A stretch of 19,682 nt of DNA from Candidatus Thorarchaeota archaeon MP11T_1 (GTDB taxonomy: Archaea > Asgardarchaeota > Thorarchaeia > Thorarchaeales > Thorarchaeaceae): positions 1-19,682 of the forward strand of contig PJET01000128.1 in NCBI GenBank assembly GCA_002825515.1, written 5' to 3'. Numbering within the stretch: the stretch's first letter is position 1; each line of letters opens with the position of its first letter. The position numbers were made by a program, and so were the translations under genes. This document shows, piece by piece, positions 15,874-19,682 of the stretch. Below the pieces are notes generated by a model. The model had not been told where the DNA came from, did not search any database, and saw only the letters and a program-made list of their open reading frames with translations.

Positions 15874-16680
15874 CTAAAATCCAAGCAGAGATTCTCTCTT
15901 GGCCACTGAATCAAGCATACCTCCACCATCAACATTGATGACTTCACCAACTATGTAGCTCGCAGCTTCTGATGACAAAAACACAACAGTTTCTGCAATG
16001 TCTTCTGGTTCTCCAACTCGCTTCAAGGGAACCTCTACCTCAATATATCGTGCAACCTTTTCCAAAGTCCATCCAGTTGCTTGTTTAGCCATCTCCTCAG
16101 GTGCCCATGTCCGAATAAGTCCAGGTGTGATACAGTTCACATTAATCCCAAATGGAGCTAGGTCCCCAGCTAAACCCTTTGTTAAACCGATTATCCCAGC
16201 CTTACTTGCAGGGTATTGCACTCCAGAAGAGAGACTTCCGTTTACACCTGCACCACTTGATATGTTGACAATCTTGCCTGACTTTTGAGGTATCATAATT
16301 TTTGCAACTGCTTTAGCACAGTTGAAATATCCAGTCAGATTAACTGCAATTACCTTATCCCAAGTCTCTTGAGAAGTTTCCGTTACTATTGCATAACCTC
16401 CAGAAATGTAGGCATTATTAACAAGGACATCTATGCGACCATATTTCTTGAATACACTTTCGACCATTTCGTCAACAGCTGTCTTGTTAGAAACATCGAT
16501 AGTGTAAGCAGTCGCATTGTATCCCTTTTCTTGAATATCAGCTGCTACTTTCCTAGCTCCTTCACCATTGATATCTGCGATGACTGCTATCGCTCCTCTG
16601 CTAGCAAATGCCCAAGCAGTAGCTTCGCCGATACCTCTAGCGGCACCAGTAATTATTGCGACTTTACCCTTGAATTCCAA
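15874..16680 (-). CDS. Short-chain dehydrogenase/reductase (SDR, FabG-like)
   Basis: Classical SDR of 268 residues, NAD(P)-dependent oxidoreductase acting on an unidentified alcohol or ketone. Rossmann motif TGAARGIG (11-18), acidic D36 at the end of the second strand (preference for NAD over NADP by family rule), DV at 62-63, NNA at 88-90 (NNAY instead of NNAG), catalytic N114, S142, Y156 and K160, and the C-terminal IVGEVINVDGGG. The start codon is TTG at 16680: AAGGTGAT (16687-16694) is an almost ideal ribosome binding site 6 nt upstream and MEFKGKVAIITGA is the family N-terminus, so the TTG call is firm. The gene is divergent from the M20 amidohydrolase with about 135 nt between starts, so the two might share control. 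Its downstream neighbour LeuRS appears to have a separate promoter. Confidence 0.95.
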   Translation of the reverse strand: MEFKGKVAIITGAARGIGEATAWAFASRGAIAVIADINGEGARKVAADIQEKGYNATAYTIDVSNKTAVDEMVESVFKKYGRIDVLVNNAYISGGYAIVTETSQETWDKVIAVNLTGYFNCAKAVAKIMIPQKSGKIVNISSGAGVNGSLSSGVQYPASKAGIIGLTKGLAGDLAPFGINVNCITPGLIRTWAPEEMAKQATGWTLEKVARYIEVEVPLKRVGEPEDIAETVVFLSSEAASYIVGEVINVDGGGMLDSVAKRESLLGF

Positions 16681-16686
16681 TCTATT

Positions 16687-16694
16687 ATCACCTT
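16687..16694 (-). promoter_or_regulatory. Strong ribosome binding site that fixes the TTG start of the SDR gene
   Basis: AAGGTGAT on the minus strand, complementary to the anti-Shine-Dalgarno end of 16S rRNA, sits 6 nt before the TTG at 16680. There is no ATG or GTG start at a suitable position, so this element decides the start. Confidence 0.7.
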
Positions 16695-16815
16695 ATTGTT
16701 CAAATTCTCAATTCAGCATGAATAACATCCAGCTATTAGAAAATAACGAGAGCAGTAGGTATCATCCTGAAGGGAAGCTTCAAAAAATAGATTGTTGCTA
16801 GCAGATAGGATACTA

Positions 16816-17988
16816 ATGTGGAAAGACAAGGTTAGAGCCTACATTGATGGGATTAAAGATGACCTAATCGAAACAAGTGACGAAATTCATCGTAATCCAG
16901 AGCTTGCATTGGAAGAGTTCAAAGCTTCTAAGCTACTAGTTGATAGACTGAAACAAGCTGACTTTGAGGTCAAATATGGTATTGCAGGAATGGAAACAGC
17001 CATTGTAGCTATTCATCCAGAAAAATCTCCTGGGCCAACAATTGCTATTCTTGGGGAGTATGATGCACTACCTGAAATTGGACATGGATGTGGTCATAAC
17101 CTCATAGCTACATCGGCTCTTGGTGCTTGTCTTGCCCTAGGATCGATAAAGAGAGATATACCTGGAAAGCTAGTGTTCATGGGCACTCCTGCTGAAGAAG
17201 CAACTGGCGGGAAGATTGCCATGATTGAGGTAGGATTGTTTAGAGACATCGATGCTGCGATGATGTTTCATCCATCTCCTGGATACACGATTGCTGGACG
17301 CAAAGGACTCGCGATGTCCGAAGTGAAAATTCAGTTTCATGGAAAGCCAGCACATGCTTCAACTACTCCAGAAAAGGGGATAAACGCACTAGATGCCATC
17401 ATTCAGACCTTTAATGGAATCAACGCATTACGACAACACATCAAAAGTACTGCTAGAATACATGGAGTCATAACTCATGGAGGCGTCAAACCGAACATTG
17501 TTCCAGAGTTTGCGGCTGCAGAATTCTATGTGCGTGCCGTGGAAGACGATTATTGCCTTGAGCTAATTAAGAAACTAGAAAACTGTGCCAAGGGAGCAGC
17601 TTTGGCTACTGGAGCAACTCTGAAGTATGAAGTGATTAAACCCTCATATCAGTCAAGACTGATGAACGAAGCTATGGGCGATGCATTTCTTAAGAACCTT
17701 GAAGCACTTGGAGAGCCAATCATTCCAACACCAGAGGATAGAGGAGCAGGGTCAAGCGATATTGGTAATGTTAGTCATGTAGTTCCAGCGATTCACCCCT
17801 ACATCTCTATATGTGATGGCAGTATTGCCGGTCATTCTCAGGAGTTTGCTGAAGCTGCAGCATCAGAAAGAGGACATGATGCAATGTTGACTGCAGCAAA
17901 AGCACTAGCGATGACTGCCATTGACCTGTATTTAGACGCCAAATTGATGGAGCGAGTTACAAAGGAGTTCAAAGACCATGCGATCTAA
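16816..17988 (+). CDS. M20 family amidohydrolase/peptidase (AbgB-like, N-acyl amino acid amidohydrolase)
   Basis: Cytoplasmic zinc/manganese hydrolase of 390 residues, complete, that cleaves an amide such as an N-acyl or N-aminobenzoyl amino acid. N-terminal EIHRNPELALEEF (23-35) is the usual M20D opening. The metal site is seen in GEYDALPEIGHGCGHN with C92 and H94, the general base in GTPAEEATGGK (E127/E128), and H152 in MMFHPSP. GKPAHASTTPEKGINALDA belongs to the dimerisation (lid) domain, and AGSSDIGNVSHVVPAIHPYI and GHSQEFAEAA close the catalytic domain. AbgB-type proteins share these phrases, but the exact substrate is not readable. ATG 16816 follows AGGAT by a few bases and is preferred over an in-frame TTG at 16792. 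It is divergent from the SDR gene and convergent with the coiled-coil gene 31 nt downstream. Confidence 0.94.
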   Translation: MWKDKVRAYIDGIKDDLIETSDEIHRNPELALEEFKASKLLVDRLKQADFEVKYGIAGMETAIVAIHPEKSPGPTIAILGEYDALPEIGHGCGHNLIATSALGACLALGSIKRDIPGKLVFMGTPAEEATGGKIAMIEVGLFRDIDAAMMFHPSPGYTIAGRKGLAMSEVKIQFHGKPAHASTTPEKGINALDAIIQTFNGINALRQHIKSTARIHGVITHGGVKPNIVPEFAAAEFYVRAVEDDYCLELIKKLENCAKGAALATGATLKYEVIKPSYQSRLMNEAMGDAFLKNLEALGEPIIPTPEDRGAGSSDIGNVSHVVPAIHPYISICDGSIAGHSQEFAEAAASERGHDAMLTAAKALAMTAIDLYLDAKLMERVTKEFKDHAI

Positions 17989-18019
17989 TTGGATTTGCAG
18001 TTTATAACAGGATTCTTGT

Positions 18020-19066
18020 CTAAGCCTTACGTGCTTCTTCTTCGCGTTTCAGACGTTCTTTTTCAAGGTCTCGAATACGCTTTTCTCTGGCATCCTCTGC
18101 TTTCTTGATTCGTTTTTCCACGTCGCGAATTCTCTTCTCAGCATTTGAGAGTTCTTTCTTCCTGCGATTTTCCGCATTATTGTGCTCTTTGTTTGCATCG
18201 TTGTACTCTTTCTTTGCAAGACTCAATTCACGTTCCAAACTTTCAAAACGAGTACGCTTGGTTTCAGCCACTACTAAATAACGTTCCACCTCTTCATCAA
18301 GACGAGAACGCAGTTTATCCATCTCTGTTTGAAGCTGGCCACGTTCGATATTGAATGTCGTGATATCAGATTCTAATATCCGGATTTTCTCATCTTTTGT
18401 AGTTTCATCGAGAGCCATGGAAACTGAGGGATGAGTGATTGGAGGGGGCTTTTCTATCACTGGCGGTTTAGAAGGTGTAGGTTCTGGCTCTTCGTAGTAC
18501 TCTTCTTCTTCCTCTTCTATCTCTTCCTCTTCTTCTTCCTCTTCTATTTCCTCTTCTATCTCTTCCTCTTCTTCTTCCTCTTCTACTTCTTCTTCCTCTT
18601 CTTCCAAGACTTCTTCATATTCTTCTATTTCCTCTATCTCTTCTGAGATAATCTCCTCTTCAGGTTCTAAATCAGGTTCTGAGGGGACTGCAGCCTCATT
18701 AGCCCTGGCACGAGCCTCTGCTTCTTTTACCTTAGCGAGAATGTCTTTTACAACTGCTCGGCCTCTCTCGTGATCCATCGATTCGGATTTTGGAGCGCTA
18801 GATATTTCTTCAGGTTTACTGCTCATCGGTTCAGTGACCGGTTCTTCAAATGTGTCTGGTGCAGCCTGTTTAGATGCAATATCACTGGGACGTACAAGCT
18901 GTTCTTTAGACGCACTGAATCCGGTTTCTGATACCGGAGGCTCCCCGGCTTCTTCAACAGGTTCAGGTGTTGAAACCTCTTCCTTAACTAGCAGTGAGGC
19001 TCCACAGCGAGTACAATATTTACGCATCACATCATTTGCTTTCCCGCATTTTGCACATGTCTTAAT
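18020..19066 (-). CDS. Zinc-ribbon, poly-Glu and coiled-coil protein, probable AUU start
   Basis: Probable scaffold-type protein of 348 residues if translated from ATT 19066. It opens with a complete four-cysteine zinc ribbon, TCAKCGKANDVMRKYCTRCG, followed by a Ser/Pro/Glu-rich disordered stretch, a nearly pure Glu block with sparse Ile (about 140-195), a Pro-rich hinge (PTPSKPPVIEKPPPI) and a C-terminal coiled coil rich in Lys/Arg/Glu (about 220-348) ending in REEEARKA. No ATG, GTG or TTG lies in frame between the upstream stop (19103-19105) and GTG 19030/ATG 19027, which would cut the ribbon in half. AGGAGAGGT (19072-19080) lies 5-9 nt before the ATT and no comparable site precedes 19030. 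Function unknown; such ribbon plus coiled-coil proteins are common in Asgard genomes (from memory). A TATACG/CGTATA inverted repeat (19122-19138) lies in the divergent upstream space. Confidence 0.82.
   Translation of the reverse strand: MKTCAKCGKANDVMRKYCTRCGASLLVKEEVSTPEPVEEAGEPPVSETGFSASKEQLVRPSDIASKQAAPDTFEEPVTEPMSSKPEEISSAPKSESMDHERGRAVVKDILAKVKEAEARARANEAAVPSEPDLEPEEEIISEEIEEIEEYEEVLEEEEEEVEEEEEEEEIEEEIEEEEEEEEIEEEEEEYYEEPEPTPSKPPVIEKPPPITHPSVSMALDETTKDEKIRILESDITTFNIERGQLQTEMDKLRSRLDEEVERYLVVAETKRTRFESLERELSLAKKEYNDANKEHNNAENRRKKELSNAEKRIRDVEKRIKKAEDAREKRIRDLEKERLKREEEARKA
18510..18585. repeat. 39-bp tandem duplication inside the poly-Glu coding region
   Basis: A 37-bp identical segment occurs at 18510-18546 and 18549-18585, giving a period of 39 bp, or 13 codons. 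In the protein it places isoleucines at spacings 4 and 9 within Glu runs. The surrounding 18490-18660 is almost entirely pyrimidine on the plus strand, a polypurine coding strand prone to slippage. Confidence 0.85.
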
Positions 19067-19071
19067 TTCAA

Positions 19072-19080
19072 ACCTCTCCT
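19072..19080 (-). promoter_or_regulatory. Ribosome binding site before a presumed AUU start
   Basis: AGGAGAGGT on the minus strand contains both AGGAG and GAGGT, with spacers of 9 and 5 nt respectively to ATT at 19064-19066. No standard start codon lies in frame at a suitable distance downstream. Confidence 0.55.
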
Positions 19081-19221
19081 GAATAGCAGAATAATATCCT
19101 AATCATGGAATTATCCTTAGATATACGTTTAGCGTATAGTATTTAGAGGAATAATCATAGTTGTATTTGAGGAGATGTAGAAATTCCAAGGTGATTAACA
19201 ATACTTAGCAATACGCCTAAG

Positions 19222-19682
19222 ATGGCCAAAAAACAAAAAGTGATTGTGTTTTTTGTCGCAGTTGTAATTATAATTGGAATTGGAGGTTTAGTGAATATCA
19301 TAAGTAATTCACCTACAACCTATCATTATGAAGCATGGCTACCTACATCTGAGGCAAGAAACACACGGTTTACAATCGCTGGAATTGAAGATGCTAATAT
19401 CACAATTACTTTTGCTAATGATCCTGGTCTTTGGTATAGGATAGGAGTGACTCACTATACTTCTGTCAAACATCATGCTGTCGAGAATGTTACAAATCCT
19501 TCCTTCTTGCCTCTTAGAGTACATCTCAGAAGTGTCACACGTGTCAAGACCATCAACGTCGTACTAGGAACTGATGTGGCTCATAGTGTATATATCTCTG
19601 GTGAGAATCTGAATATAATAATCATAGTTGATAATGGAGCGAAAATCTCAGGTAGTAGATGTAGGTTCTATGGTACGGGTAT
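19222..19682 (+). CDS. Exported membrane-anchored protein, 5' part only (cut by window end)
   Basis: An open frame from ATG 19222 runs to the window edge without a stop (153 residues visible). It begins MAKKQKVIVFFVAVVIIIGI, a strong signal anchor with basic N-terminus, then turns into a beta-rich, Thr/Asn/Val-rich segment with sequons (NIT, NVT) and strands such as VKTINVVLGTDVAHSVYISG, so most of it is probably outside the cell. I recognise no family; a surface lectin- or adhesin-like domain is possible. In-frame sequence upstream reaches a stop at 19192-19194 with no earlier start. AAGGTGATT at 19188-19196 is too far from the ATG to be its ribosome binding site, so the transcript may be leaderless. 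It is divergent from the zinc-ribbon coiled-coil gene. Confidence 0.75.
   Translation, partial: MAKKQKVIVFFVAVVIIIGIGGLVNIISNSPTTYHYEAWLPTSEARNTRFTIAGIEDANITITFANDPGLWYRIGVTHYTSVKHHAVENVTNPSFLPLRVHLRSVTRVKTINVVLGTDVAHSVYISGENLNIIIIVDNGAKISGSRCRFYGTG

Noticed and set aside
18431..18646. Phe/Leu-rich plus-strand reading frame that would look like a membrane protein
   Set aside because: It is the reverse complement of the poly-Glu coding region; composition explains it.
1..19682. Search for a defence island, CRISPR array, mobile element or biosynthetic cluster
   Set aside because: No Cas, restriction, toxin-antitoxin, transposase or integrase motifs and no regularly spaced repeats; genes are mostly single units of housekeeping or surface type.

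Overview
The window reads as a chromosomal stretch of a mesophilic, AT-rich archaeon. My best guess is an Asgard archaeon of the Thorarchaeota/Lokiarchaeia type, at moderate confidence. Reasons seen in the sequence: several exported proteins with an N-terminal signal anchor, many N-x-S/T sequons and a Thr/Ser/Pro stalk before a single C-terminal membrane span; a long NosD-type beta-helix surface protein; small zinc-ribbon and coiled-coil proteins; TATA-like CTTAAWT boxes 29-31 nt upstream of several ATGs (leaderless genes) mixed with clear Shine-Dalgarno genes (AGGAGG, AAGGTGAT). The taxonomic call is inference; there is no rRNA or ribosomal protein here to settle it. Eighteen protein genes are supported. 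I found no rRNA, tRNA, CRISPR array, insertion sequence or integrase, and no gene-free stretch longer than about 240 bases.

Layout. 1-1252: a surface-anchored ethylbenzene-dehydrogenase-like (DOMON/heme-binding) protein ending in a hairpin plus T-run terminator. 1259-5091: a MacB/LolCDE-type ABC transporter (ATPase then a fused two-domain FtsX permease, tightly coupled, minus strand), divergent from a winged-helix regulator carrying a C-terminal eight-cysteine finger; the intergenic space holds inverted repeats. 5186-8867: two paralogous membrane-anchored metallo-beta-lactamase-fold hydrolases (UlaG-like) flanking a TPR protein, two small membrane proteins and a luciferase-like flavin/F420 oxidoreductase. 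9105-10205: a TM1586-type nitroreductase-fold protein and a small probable beta-barrel protein. 10231-12696: a NosD-type beta-helix surface protein with three Ig/cadherin-like repeats. 12942-17988: a bacterial-type leucyl-tRNA synthetase, an SDR dehydrogenase, and a divergent M20 amidohydrolase. 18020-19066: a zinc-ribbon/poly-Glu/coiled-coil protein that appears to start at an AUU codon. 19222-end: the beginning of another exported membrane-anchored protein, cut by the window edge.

How the genes work together. Only the ABC ATPase/permease pair (with its divergent regulator) forms a clear functional unit. The rest look like single-gene transcription units. A shared theme is the cell surface: at least six products are membrane-anchored with most of their mass outside. 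I did not find a convincing new multi-gene system. The best leads are the FYVE-spaced zinc finger on the regulator, the AUU-started zinc-ribbon gene, the bacterial-type LeuRS with an extra zinc knuckle beside KMSKS, and the recurrent leaderless promoter box.
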